Shown: positions 1 through 7,316 of the stretch, one piece after another
How positions within the stretch are numbered: position 1 is the first letter of the stretch
Layout of the letters: every line of letters starts with the position of its first letter
Assembly (NCBI GenBank): GCA_017475785.1
Contig: JAFVEX010000093.1
Coordinates: 1 to 9,269 of the forward strand
Length of the DNA: 9,269 bases
Direction: 5' to 3'
Source of the DNA: Eubacterium sp.
Lineage (GTDB): Bacteria; Bacillota_A; Clostridia; Lachnospirales; Lachnospiraceae
Position numbers and translations under genes: made by a program
The notes under the pieces: generated by a model
Database searches by the model: none
The model's input: the letters and a program-made list of their open reading frames with translations, nothing else
What the model was told of the DNA's origin: nothing

Positions 1-760
1 CGGCCGTATTGCCGACGAACATCTGATACGTCCATGCGTCGTTGTCCGCGATGAGTCCTTCTCCGTCAAGAGCGGTATTTCCGCGCGTCGGCACAGATAC
101 CAGAATCGGAGCGAACTGGTACAGCTTCGTCTTGCCTCTTGCCAGCATGGAATAAGTCGTTCCTGAGGCGGTCTCTGTCACCACTTTATAATCCGTGATC
201 TTGTCGCCGTGCGGAATGATCAGGTACAGTCCCGCTCCCGCGTCTACGTCCACCGGGCTGTCCAGTGTGCCATGCGTAACCAGAATCTTTGACAACTCAT
301 CCTCGCTCAGGGCTCCTGATTCTGTCGCGCCGGTCTGGTATTCCGGCACGCCGGCAAGGACTACGCCCGCAAGTCTCTGTGTCAGACCGTTTACATCGTC
401 TGCCTTGAGGCCGTCCTCCTCCGATTCCGCCAGAATGCCTTCCCACTCGGTCTCCAGATTCCGGAAGGGATCATTCCATGCCGAAAACTTATACGCGTCA
501 AATCCGGACAGCGCTTCCGCGCCGGCCACCTGATAAAAATCCAGGATGACGCCGGCACCCGAAAGTTCCGCGAAGGTCGTATCATCTTCCGGAGCTGTCT
601 CGGACACAGTCGGTGACTTGACAGTCACCGTACACCCGTCGAGCGAGACCGCATAGCTCTTCTGTGCCGGCAGCGCGCCGAGCACCAGAGCCAGCGCGGC
701 CACCACCGCGAGCCTGCCCTTTCTGCCTTTCCGTTTCCTTGTTTTGTCTTTCTGCATCAT
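1..760 (-). CDS. Secreted pilin-like surface protein, N-terminal part (runs off window)
   Basis: The first 253 residues are present; the C-terminus, where an LPXTG-type sorting signal would lie, is outside the window. The start is a double ATG (760 or 757) with AGAGG six bases before the first. A very basic N-terminus (MMQKDKTRKRKGRKGR) precedes a hydrophobic segment rich in Ala, Val and Leu and a likely signal-peptidase site after SYA, near residue 38. The remainder resembles the N-terminal domain of Gram-positive pilin subunits: an AGLYLI strand followed later by a FAPILVSVPT segment and WTYQMFV, the order seen in SpaA-type pilins. The class C sortase gene lies directly upstream, 120 bp away, with no visible terminator between, so co-transcription is likely. 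Expected role: a cell-wall pilus subunit polymerised by that sortase. Secretion is well supported; the exact pilin family is inferred from motif style. Confidence 0.78.
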   Translation of the reverse strand, partial: MMQKDKTRKRKGRKGRLAVVAALALVLGALPAQKSYAVSLDGCTVTVKSPTVSETAPEDDTTFAELSGAGVILDFYQVAGAEALSGFDAYKFSAWNDPFRNLETEWEGILAESEEDGLKADDVNGLTQRLAGVVLAGVPEYQTGATESGALSEDELSKILVTHGTLDSPVDVDAGAGLYLIIPHGDKITDYKVVTETASGTTYSMLARGKTKLYQFAPILVSVPTRGNTALDGEGLIADNDAWTYQMFVGNTA

Positions 761-880
761 TTCGTACCTCTTACTTCAACAATAAAGTTCTGATACAAAC
801 TGTTCCTTCATAATAAATAATTGTCAGGATGTTTTCGGGTGGTTATCCGGAATGTTTTGTCCCAGGAAATGCCGGCTTGA

Positions 881-1819
881 TCAGCCCTTCCCTTGTTCTT
901 CCGCTTCCCCGCCGGAGGCGTTCTCTTCTCCCTGACGGATCGCCTCTTCCAGCATTCTCTCGCGCTGCGCCCGCAGAGCGTCCCTGTGTTTCGCGCGCTT
1001 GCTGGTGATGATAAAGAGCCAGATGATCAGCAGCAGAAGCATCGGCGCCGCGATCAGCGGTGCGACGATAACCGGTTCAAGCTGCATCGCCTCAGCCGTT
1101 ACATTTGCCTGCGGCACGTCATTTTCAACACGGTGGCCGCGGACGAGAAGGCGGTGCGTGTTGACGCCGTACGGCGTGCAGGTAACAAGCGTGCAGTAAT
1201 CCTGCGCCGGATCGATTTCCAGATCCTGCAGCTCGCTGGGAAGGACGATTCTGATCTGGTCAACCTCATATGTCAGCGTCCTGTCCAGCACCTGGATCAG
1301 AAATCTGTCTCCGCTCTGCAGCTGGTCGATATCTGTGAACAGCCTTGCAGAGGGAAGTCCTCTGTGCCCTGAAATAACAGCGTGTGTGCCGATGCCGCCG
1401 ATCGGGAAGGACGAACTCTCGATATGGCCGATCGCAATCTGCAGGACCGACTCATTCGTCCCGTGGTAAATCGGGAGGCTGACATCGATGGAGGGAATCT
1501 CAATGTATCCCATGATACCGGTGCCGGTAACATCCAGGATGGATTCGTACTCCGCGCGCTGCTCATCTGTCATGTTGTAGCGGTTTGGCCTCGTCAGGAG
1601 CTTCTTGTTGTACGCTTCTGCTTCCTTCCACATCCGCTCATATTCTTCCGCATCCATGTTGGCTACGGTCTCTACGTACCCGGCGATCGCGCGCGTCTGA
1701 TGGAAATTGTTCCACCAGTTTGAGAAAGTCGGGTAAAGAAGAATGCCAATTCCGACCAGCAGGATCACAAACAGGATCACTGTCGACCGGACACTGCTTC
1801 GTTTTTTCTTTTTGTTCAT
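881..1819 (-). CDS. Class C (pilin-polymerising) sortase
   Basis: This 312-residue membrane transpeptidase would join pilin subunits through an LPXTG-type signal and a pilin lysine. An N-terminal membrane segment (about residues 12-29) follows a MNKKKKR start. The catalytic domain shows GIMGYIEIP, LPIYHGT, the histidine in ISGHRGLP (His152), the cysteine in TLVTCTPYG (Cys214) and the arginine in RLLVRG (Arg227). A second membrane segment at about 250-272 and a charged tail follow, the two-anchor layout of class C enzymes. The Asp-Pro-aromatic lid motif normal for this class is not visible between residues 70 and 95, where TRPNRYNM stands instead. ATG at 1819 was chosen although the frame stays open to 1954: the lysine-rich start fits the family, and a TATAAT box lies inside the possible extension. 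The ribosome site is weak. The next gene encodes a pilin-like protein, its probable substrate. Confidence 0.93.
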   Translation of the reverse strand: MNKKKKRSSVRSTVILFVILLVGIGILLYPTFSNWWNNFHQTRAIAGYVETVANMDAEEYERMWKEAEAYNKKLLTRPNRYNMTDEQRAEYESILDVTGTGIMGYIEIPSIDVSLPIYHGTNESVLQIAIGHIESSSFPIGGIGTHAVISGHRGLPSARLFTDIDQLQSGDRFLIQVLDRTLTYEVDQIRIVLPSELQDLEIDPAQDYCTLVTCTPYGVNTHRLLVRGHRVENDVPQANVTAEAMQLEPVIVAPLIAAPMLLLLIIWLFIITSKRAKHRDALRAQRERMLEEAIRQGEENASGGEAEEQGKG

Positions 1820-1868
1820 AATTAATTGCCAGTATCCACGCGTTCTGATAGTACTGAACGGTATTGTC

Positions 1869-1874
1869 ATTATA
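1869..1874 (-). promoter_or_regulatory. Possible -10 box of the sortase gene
   Basis: TATAAT reads on the minus strand about 50 bases before the chosen sortase ATG. The only good -35-like hexamer, TTGACG, is 22 bp upstream, too far for a normal sigma-A promoter, so this may be an activator-dependent promoter or a chance match. Confidence 0.3.
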
Positions 1875-2076
1875 GTCCGGGTGCCATCACATAAAGCGTC
1901 AAAAAACAGCCGATTTACGGTGCGCCGCCCCGTTTTTTCATATGAAGGGCGCAAAAAGACACCTATACATGATCATTTTACGCTTTCTTAGCACATTATT
2001 CAACAAAAAATTCAATTTATACAAAAAATATACTAAAGTTTTTTTGCTATCTGGGGTGAGGCAGTCTCAATCCAAT
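1875..2076. other. AT-rich non-coding stretch before the sortase gene
   Basis: About 200 bases between the terminator of the upstream unit and the sortase -10 box. It is markedly more AT-rich than the genes on either side, with T- and A-runs around 1977-2047 and several TATA-like words. No convincing ORF and no pair of consensus promoter boxes was found. It is probably the control region of the sortase/pilin unit. Confidence 0.45.
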
Positions 2077-2104
2077 AAAAAAGCACCGTTTTTACGATGC
2101 TTTT
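2077..2104 (-). terminator. Hairpin terminator of the SARP two-gene unit
   Basis: On the minus strand AAAAGCA pairs with TGCTTTT, followed by one mismatch, a CG/CG pair and a six-base loop; the transcript then ends in a T-run (GCTTTTTTATT). It starts 17 bases after the stop codon at 2122. The A-run on the 5' side makes it partly bidirectional. Confidence 0.75.
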
Positions 2105-2121
2105 CTCCTTATCAAGACTTT

Positions 2122-2604
2122 TTACTCTTCTTCCCATGACTGAATCTCCGGAATTTCTTCCGGCTCAGCGTCTTCATACAGCGCGTTTTCCATCAGGTGC
2201 ACCATCTCCCAGATCGAGCGGAAGGTGAGGGTCTTGTTCTTATCTGCCCAGGTAATCCGCCCCTGCCAGGTGTTGTTCTGGCGGTGCTGCACCCGCACAA
2301 TGAAGGTCTCCTGCTTCCCGTGATGTCCCAGTAGCTCTTTGTCAGACATAACTTTTTCCTTTTCCTCCTTCCGCGTGTGCGGCACATGCGGCTCCGTAAA
2401 GTTTCTCTCCGTATTGCCCCTCCGCGGGAAATTCAGGTCATCGTAAAACGCCTCCATGCGGAACAGCATTTCGCCGAGGCTGCCAAACAAAACCGGTTCT
2501 TCCTGATAGGAATGGTAGAATCGGCCGCTGCAGCCCATCTGATTGATTTTGTCCACACAGAGCATCACTCCGTTTGGACATCCGATGTAGAGGTCGTTTG
2601 CCAT
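2122..2604 (-). CDS. Small protein with two copies of one short domain
   Basis: This is a 160-residue soluble protein of unknown function. The ATG shares one base with the stop codon of the regulator gene (TAATG), so it is translationally coupled. Internal comparison shows two related halves, about residues 13-56 and 101-145. Each runs through a beta-rich stretch to Gly-Arg (SGRFY / QGRIT), a phenylalanine and serine (LFGSLGEM / TFRSIWEM) and an ME-x-x-x-Y-acidic helix (RMEAFYDD / LMENALYED). The linker is hydrophilic and the C-terminus is acidic (EEIPEIQSWEEE). No signal peptide, membrane segment or catalytic motif is visible. The frame extends upstream inside the regulator gene, but no ribosome site supports that. 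Tight coupling suggests the protein works with the SARP-like regulator, for instance as a partner or sensor; this is inference only. Confidence 0.85.
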   Translation of the reverse strand: MANDLYIGCPNGVMLCVDKINQMGCSGRFYHSYQEEPVLFGSLGEMLFRMEAFYDDLNFPRRGNTERNFTEPHVPHTRKEEKEKVMSDKELLGHHGKQETFIVRVQHRQNNTWQGRITWADKNKTLTFRSIWEMVHLMENALYEDAEPEEIPEIQSWEEE

Positions 2605-3818
2605 TAGAATACAGTTCCTTCCGGCGTCAGGATGACGCTGTTGATAAAATACTCCACGCCCGCGCGCTGGGTACCCGTCAGAAAATGATAGTTGATGCGC
2701 TTCTGCACGATCCCGCAGTCCTCCCGCGTCGTGTTGATCAGAAGCGTGAGATACTGCCCCTTCCCGTACCGGCAGACCGCGTCTGATCTCCGGACGGAGT
2801 GGCAGATGGCGTCGCCGAGCTTCTGGGAGAGACGCTCCAGCGCGCTGCTCTCGCGCATCGGCACGCCGTTTTTGTCGACGATCGTGCACAGCATCAGATA
2901 AATCGACTGGCCGCCGCGCTCCGTCATGCGCTCAATCATGCGGTACACGCCCCGGAACACGGGGTAGGAGCAGATAAAACCGCCCGGCATGTCTTCCCGC
3001 GCGCCGGACAGCTCCAGCTGAATCTCGTCCAGCAGCGCGTGCTGGTGCTCCAGCTGGTTGCCGAGCCGCTCCAGGAGCTCGACGGTGCTGAAGGTCGGCT
3101 TGAACCCAAGCTCCTCCATATAATATCTCTCTGTCGTCTCGTACAGCCTGCGCGCCTCTTCGTCGCGCCCGAGCGCGATCAGCGCCTCCATCGTCAGCGC
3201 CTCCCACTCCGAGAGGGGCTGGATCCGCGTCGCCTGCCTGCCGAGCGCCTCCAGCTGGTTATAATCCTTGTTCATCCGCAGCAGCGCCGCCGCGTTCTGC
3301 ACGCACGCCTCGTAAATCGTGCGGTAGTGGCGGTCCTCCTGCGCCACCCAGATCATGTGCGTCTGGAGGGGCAGAAATTCGCCCGTGTAACAGTCGCTGG
3401 CCTCCAGATACTTCCGGAGCCGCACATCCGGGTCTTTTTCCTCCTCTGCCTCCTGATACAGCCGCTCAAACTCCCAGGCGTCGACCTCCACCGGGATCTC
3501 CTCTGTCCAGAAATAGCGGCCTTCCCGGTTTTCGATATAATTAACCTTCGGCAGTCCTTCCTTCTCCAGCTTTTTCTTCGCGTTATAAATAATTGTGCGA
3601 AGGCCGTGGGCGATGTCGTCAATCTCGCGGCCCTCAAACAGGATCTCCTCGAGCTGCGCGCGCCGGAAGCCCTCCCTGCCGCTGTGGATCACAGCCTCCA
3701 TCAGCCGGACAAACTGCGAATCCCGCCCTTTCGGGCCGACGCCGATCTGCGCGCCGTTCCACGACATGGAAAAGCCGCCCAGCGTTTTCACATACAGAAT
3801 GTTTTCGTGCTGTTCCAT
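2604..3818 (-). CDS. SARP/BTAD-family transcriptional regulator with degenerate GGDEF-like tail
   Basis: This is a 404-residue cytoplasmic DNA-binding regulator. Residues 7-105 form an OmpR/SARP-type winged helix (VKTLGGFSMSWNG near the start, REGRYFW at the wing). Residues 112-255 are the bacterial transcriptional activator domain, an all-helical TPR-like region (VDAWEFERLYQEA, YTGEFLPL, ALGRDEEARRLYE). Residues 283-395 look like a GGDEF fold in which the active-site motif reads RYGKGQY (350-356) rather than RYGGDEF, so diguanylate cyclase activity is not expected. ATG at 3818 is preferred over the 53-codon longer frame because GGAG lies eight bases before it and a strong promoter at 3925-3953 falls inside the longer frame. 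The small downstream gene overlaps by one base. Phased repeats upstream suggest autoregulation. The regulator family is secure; its targets are unknown. Confidence 0.9.
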   Translation of the reverse strand: MEQHENILYVKTLGGFSMSWNGAQIGVGPKGRDSQFVRLMEAVIHSGREGFRRAQLEEILFEGREIDDIAHGLRTIIYNAKKKLEKEGLPKVNYIENREGRYFWTEEIPVEVDAWEFERLYQEAEEEKDPDVRLRKYLEASDCYTGEFLPLQTHMIWVAQEDRHYRTIYEACVQNAAALLRMNKDYNQLEALGRQATRIQPLSEWEALTMEALIALGRDEEARRLYETTERYYMEELGFKPTFSTVELLERLGNQLEHQHALLDEIQLELSGAREDMPGGFICSYPVFRGVYRMIERMTERGGQSIYLMLCTIVDKNGVPMRESSALERLSQKLGDAICHSVRRSDAVCRYGKGQYLTLLINTTREDCGIVQKRINYHFLTGTQRAGVEYFINSVILTPEGTVF

Positions 3819-3924
3819 GAAACTCACTCCACACTCCCAACCATCTGCATCTCTAAGGAAGCGGTGATGGATTAAATCAGAGCTCCCCAAACGAGTAATA
3901 ACTGCCATAAATACTGTAACAATT

Positions 3925-3953
3925 ATTATAGCACGAAACGAACGCTTTGATAA
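3925..3953 (-). promoter_or_regulatory. Sigma-A promoter of the SARP regulator
   Basis: On the minus strand, TTATCA (3953-3948), a 17-base spacer and TATAAT (3930-3925) are seen, with TG one base before the -10 box (TGCTATAAT, extended -10). Transcription would begin near 3918, giving a leader of about 100 bases before the ATG at 3818. Confidence 0.72.
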
Positions 3954-3970
3954 CTTGAAATTGTCTGCGG

Positions 3971-4035
3971 CATACACCTACAAAATTATCCACGTCATAC
4001 ACCGGACATATGCCAGGCTTACACCAGCATACACC
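3971..4035 (-). promoter_or_regulatory. Phased direct repeats GGTGTATG, probable SARP operator
   Basis: Reading the minus strand: GGTGTATG (4035-4028), GGTGTAAG (4025-4018), a weaker GGCATATG (4014-4007), GGTGTATG (4003-3996) and a last GGTGTATG (3978-3971). The first four start 10, 11 and 11 bases apart, about one helix turn; the last is 25 further on, 17 bases upstream of the -35 box. SARP regulators are known to bind short direct repeats at about 11 bp spacing, so autoregulation is the natural reading. Usual SARP sites overlap the -35 box, which these do not. Confidence 0.5.
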
Positions 4036-4083
4036 GGCATTATATCATCCTTATGTCAAAACACGCGTCATTTTGTACTTCAT

Positions 4084-4107
4084 TTTTATCCTTTATTTTA
4101 TCCTTTA
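4084..4107 (-). repeat. Perfect 12-bp tandem duplication over the J-like gene stop codon
   Basis: The unit TAAAGGATAAAA occurs twice without a gap on the minus strand. The first copy begins with the TAA stop of the J-like gene. The second supplies an AAAGGA ribosome-site-like word before an ATG at 4083 that opens a ten-codon frame. Slippage duplication is the simplest origin. Confidence 0.6.
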
Positions 4108-5343
4108 TTCTGCTTTATTTTTCGTTTCTTTGCTTCCTTCCTTATCTTCTTCTTTTCCTTCCCGGACCTTCTCATTACAGACGAGCGCGCGGTTTTTCTT
4201 TACCATTTGTTTCTTTGTAAGCGAGAGGTCGAAAAACACATCATCCAGCTTCCGGATCAGCGCCTTGTAGCCGGGTATATCCCCGTACCTTGTCACCAGT
4301 TCTATAAAAAATTTGTGCAGCAGGCTGAACAGTTTGTCGGCGTCGCTCTCCATGAAACCCTTCTGGCGGGTAATCATCCGCTCCGGTTTCGTCAGTGTGT
4401 CCCACTGCTCAAGCGCGCTCAGAAGGTCTGCAATCAGCTCTTTTCGCTGCCGCAAATAGTTACTTTCATCCCGCATTTCCTTCGCGGATTTTTTTTGAAA
4501 CGTGTTTAGAGCCGGCTTTTCAGGAGGGTTATCATTTTCCGTGTCCTGTTTTTTTTCATCCAGATCTCCCGTTTCTGCTGTTTCGCGATACGTATCCATC
4601 AGCGCCTGCATGCGCTCTTGCTGCCAGCTGATCTCCGGCTTTACAGCAAATGCCATGTGGCGGGTGACGATCTCATCCAGATACGGGGAGCGGTAGTACG
4701 CGTCCTCTCTCCCGCAGAAGTGATCTGCCAGCCGGTGCCGCAGGTCATACCACTCGTTCTGGGACAGGGTCTGCAGCCGACTGCACAGTCCTTTCAGGAG
4801 CGCGCTCTTCTGTAAATTAAGCCGGTATATGATCTCCCAGCTTTCTTTGACCGGCTCCATTTTGCCGGCTGCGCGGTCCGCGTTCACTTCTTCAAAAGCA
4901 TCCTTGGCGGCAGTCTCCTGGCAGAGCTCTGCCAGGCAGAGGCAGGCCGCCTCCGCGCTTTTGACATCCGTCACCGGCCACGACTCCATCAGCGCCGCGG
5001 CGCCATTCAGGCACGCCAGACGGGACGCGGGGTTGAAATCCGGCGCAGGGAGGTCCGCCTCGCTCTTCTCCATGTACCTTCTGATCTCCTCCAGCTGTTC
5101 CTCCGGCACACCCGGAAGATAGCTGATTTCCGCGCCCAGCCGGCCGGCCGGATGCAGAAGCTCGTTCTGGGCTTCCTGCGTGTCGATGTTATACAGAAGC
5201 TTCAGGTCCAGAGCGCGTGAGAGGATCTTTTTTTCATCGTCCCGCGGCGTCGCGCGCAGGATAAAAAACGGGTTTTCCGTCAGTCTGGAACCTTCCGGCT
5301 GCGCTGCTTCGCCTTTGAAACGCTGCTCAGGATTTGATTTCAT
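4105..5343 (-). CDS. J-domain-like protein of the AAA+ cassette
   Basis: This is a 412-residue, mostly helical soluble protein. Residues 23-78 resemble a divergent J domain: ENPFFILRATPRD, then helices, then HPAGRLGAEISYLPG, where ordinary J proteins have AY-x-x-L-x-x-x-x-x-R. The HPD tripeptide that stimulates Hsp70 ATPase is not present in the loop; the segment there reads KLLYNIDTQEAQ. The middle (about 100-250) is helical and Ala/Leu-rich without a recognised motif. A charged linker around 260-295 precedes another helical block, and the tail is extremely charged (EGKEEDKEGSKETKNKAE). ATG at 5343 follows GGAGGGGGTGG and overlaps the end of the membrane-protein gene by 17 bases, indicating one operon. 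It probably serves as an adaptor in the ATPase module. The J-like assignment is by pattern only. Confidence 0.82.
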   Translation of the reverse strand: MKSNPEQRFKGEAAQPEGSRLTENPFFILRATPRDDEKKILSRALDLKLLYNIDTQEAQNELLHPAGRLGAEISYLPGVPEEQLEEIRRYMEKSEADLPAPDFNPASRLACLNGAAALMESWPVTDVKSAEAACLCLAELCQETAAKDAFEEVNADRAAGKMEPVKESWEIIYRLNLQKSALLKGLCSRLQTLSQNEWYDLRHRLADHFCGREDAYYRSPYLDEIVTRHMAFAVKPEISWQQERMQALMDTYRETAETGDLDEKKQDTENDNPPEKPALNTFQKKSAKEMRDESNYLRQRKELIADLLSALEQWDTLTKPERMITRQKGFMESDADKLFSLLHKFFIELVTRYGDIPGYKALIRKLDDVFFDLSLTKKQMVKKNRALVCNEKVREGKEEDKEGSKETKNKAE

Positions 5344-7294
5344 TGATCTGTTCCACCCCCTCCTTCAGTGCCATCTTCAAAAACGCGGGATCGGACTCGC
5401 CCCAGAACCGGCTGAAGTCGTACGTGCGCACATCGTCGATCTGGTACTCCCGCTCCAGCATGGATCCGCTCTCCCAGGGCGTCTCGTTTTTCTCCGCCGC
5501 AATCGTAACAGAATGCTCCGGCGTATCTTTTTCATAAATACTTACATCGTCGTATTCGGTCAGCAGCGGATAATAACAGGGCACCGGCACCTTGCTCGTT
5601 TTGCCGCCCGAGGGCATCTTCATCACTTTCTTCAGTTCTGCATATCTGAGCGTCTGATAGCCTGCGTCTGCCAGAAGATACAGATTGCTTTCCTCCAGAG
5701 ACGCTGCGCGCCGGTCCGCGGAAACATCATACAGCTCGCCGGGCATCAGCCGGATGTCGTAATTGCTGTCATCCGTGATATCCCACGGGACTATAATGAT
5801 TCCTATGGTGGAATCCCTCAGATACTTGCTGCTTTTTTCCACATTTAAGCTGCGGGAAAACACGAGTGCCCGAACCGCTTTGCCAGAAAACAGATTCTCT
5901 CCCGGGAGCAAGGAAGCCATGTTCATTATTTTTCGCGACTGATACGCCGCCAGCGAAACATCTGCCACCGGAACACCGTCAGGATAGACCTCCCCGGGGT
6001 CAATTCCCGCCTGATCGAGCAGCTCACAGTATTTTAATTGGCTGTTTATGTCGTCCAGCTCCCAGCCAATGTCCCGCAGCTTGTCCGCCGCCTGTCCGTT
6101 CATGCGGTCCGCTTCCGCAGCCTCTTTTAGATAATCCTGCGCGCCGCGGAGGGCTGCTTCGCACCGCTGCACATAGATCTCAGACAGCAGCGCGTCTTTT
6201 TCTTCACCGTCTTCCGCTTTCCGCAGGGTCGTTGCCGCTTCCGAATAAGCACCTTCCGAAATGAGGTCTTTGCACCACGTAAAGTACACTGCCTGCTCCC
6301 CGGCAGAGTCTTCCGCGAGCTGGTACTGCTTAATCGCCATTTCATAGTTCTGCTCACTCAGATATGCCGCACCCCTGGCCGCGTGCGCCTGCTTCTCGCC
6401 CTCCGCGTCTCCGGTTACCTCAAACAGCTTCAAAGCCTGCTCAAACTCGCCTTTCTCAATGGACTGATACCCCAGCTGCCTTTGATTCTCCGGGATCGCC
6501 TCAGCTGCCGCGTCCCCATAGGGGCCAAGGAGCATGCGCCAGTAGTTCCCCAGAGCCCCCTCGAAATTCTCTGCCGCAGCCATTTTTTCTGCTTCTTCCA
6601 GCATCACGCGCTGTGTTCTTCTGGCATGCAGCGTGACCGCCAGCAACATGAACAATGCCACGCAGACCGCAGCAGCCTGAAGCCCGCGCAGAACCTTCCG
6701 GTTCCGGCGCTTCGTCTGTATCATCCGCGCTTTTTTCTCATACGCTGCCTGCAGAGCCCTTGCAATCTGCTGCGCCGTATTGGACGGTTTCTGCTGGTTT
6801 GCGCCGGACTGTTTCTGCTGCGTCGCGCCGGGAACCTGCTGCTCAGCGCCAAACGTCTGCTGGTCCGTGCCGGACTGTTTCTGTTGGTCCGTGCCAGGCT
6901 GTTTCTGCTGCTTCGTGCCGGATTGTTTCTGCTGCTTCGTGCCGGAAAACTGCTGATAAGTGCCAAACGTCTGCTGGTCCGTGCCGGACATGGACTGCTG
7001 TCCGCCGGGAATCTGCCGCGCGCCGGACAAGACGGCAGCCGCCTCCAGCCGGCGGATCGCAGATATCAGCGCTGGCAGCTTCCTCGCCCTGACAGCCTCA
7101 GCTTCCATGCGCTCCAGTTCCTTCGCCAGCAATTCCCTGCAGGCAGCAAGCTGCTCCTTCGCGTTCCGGTAATTCCCCAAAAAGGAGAATTCCCGCTCCG
7201 CCCGAAAAAGCTCCTCCAGCGTCCCCGCCTCCAGACGAAGCACGGCACATTCAAACAGCGGCTCCCGCCAGTCCTTATACTTCACCTTCTCCAA
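5327..7294 (-). CDS. Single-pass membrane protein with QQ-repeat linker and TPR-like repeats
   Basis: This 655-residue protein would start at a TTG codon (7294) with GGGAG seven bases upstream. Order of parts: a helical N-terminal domain (1-90); a low-complexity linker of about ten GT-x-QQ units (98-176); a basic stretch (KTKRRNRK, 193-200); one membrane helix (204-222); TPR-like helical repeats (about 230-400, for example KGEFEQALKLFE and EQNYEMAIKQYQLAE); and a C-terminal domain (about 430-650) with beta-rich segments such as TIGIIIVPWDI. No catalytic motif or signal peptide is seen. The basic flank suggests that the first 200 residues are cytoplasmic and the TPR-like part external, but basic residues also follow the helix (HARRTQR), so topology is uncertain. 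The AAA+ gene ends 22 bases upstream and the J-like gene overlaps its end by 17 bases. It is probably the membrane anchor of the complex. Confidence 0.85.
   Translation of the reverse strand: MEKVKYKDWREPLFECAVLRLEAGTLEELFRAEREFSFLGNYRNAKEQLAACRELLAKELERMEAEAVRARKLPALISAIRRLEAAAVLSGARQIPGGQQSMSGTDQQTFGTYQQFSGTKQQKQSGTKQQKQPGTDQQKQSGTDQQTFGAEQQVPGATQQKQSGANQQKPSNTAQQIARALQAAYEKKARMIQTKRRNRKVLRGLQAAAVCVALFMLLAVTLHARRTQRVMLEEAEKMAAAENFEGALGNYWRMLLGPYGDAAAEAIPENQRQLGYQSIEKGEFEQALKLFEVTGDAEGEKQAHAARGAAYLSEQNYEMAIKQYQLAEDSAGEQAVYFTWCKDLISEGAYSEAATTLRKAEDGEEKDALLSEIYVQRCEAALRGAQDYLKEAAEADRMNGQAADKLRDIGWELDDINSQLKYCELLDQAGIDPGEVYPDGVPVADVSLAAYQSRKIMNMASLLPGENLFSGKAVRALVFSRSLNVEKSSKYLRDSTIGIIIVPWDITDDSNYDIRLMPGELYDVSADRRAASLEESNLYLLADAGYQTLRYAELKKVMKMPSGGKTSKVPVPCYYPLLTEYDDVSIYEKDTPEHSVTIAAEKNETPWESGSMLEREYQIDDVRTYDFSRFWGESDPAFLKMALKEGVEQINEIKS
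6767..7003 (-). repeat. In-frame Gln-Gln repeat array within the membrane-protein gene
   Basis: About ten units of seven or eight residues follow the pattern G-(T/A)-x-Q-Q-(K/T/F)-(Q/F)-(S/P), for example GTKQQKQS, GTDQQTF and GANQQKPS. The matching 21-24 base DNA units are similar enough to suggest growth by slippage or unequal exchange. The segment is predicted disordered and separates the N-terminal helical domain from the membrane helix. Confidence 0.85.
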
Positions 7295-7316
7295 ACCACT
7301 ACTCCCGCTGCGTCAA

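Noticed and set aside
1820..1954. 45-codon N-terminal extension of the sortase
   Set aside because: It lacks family resemblance and contains a TATAAT box; the lysine-rich start before the membrane helix is typical.
2605..2889. Upstream extension of the small two-domain protein
   Set aside because: It lies in another frame of the SARP coding region, whose protein sequence is clearly authentic up to position 2604.
2799..3875. Long plus-strand ORF opposite the SARP gene
   Set aside because: Low-complexity Leu/Arg/His/Gln-rich translation, typical of the reverse strand of a GC-rich gene.
3819..3977. 53-codon N-terminal extension of the SARP regulator
   Set aside because: The promoter at 3925-3953 lies inside it, and the ATG at 3818 has a good ribosome site at the normal start of the winged-helix domain.
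4021..4060. Second promoter (TGATATAAT, with TTGACA close by)
   Set aside because: TTGACA and TATAAT are only nine bases apart and no other -35 fits; an extended -10 alone is too weak a basis.
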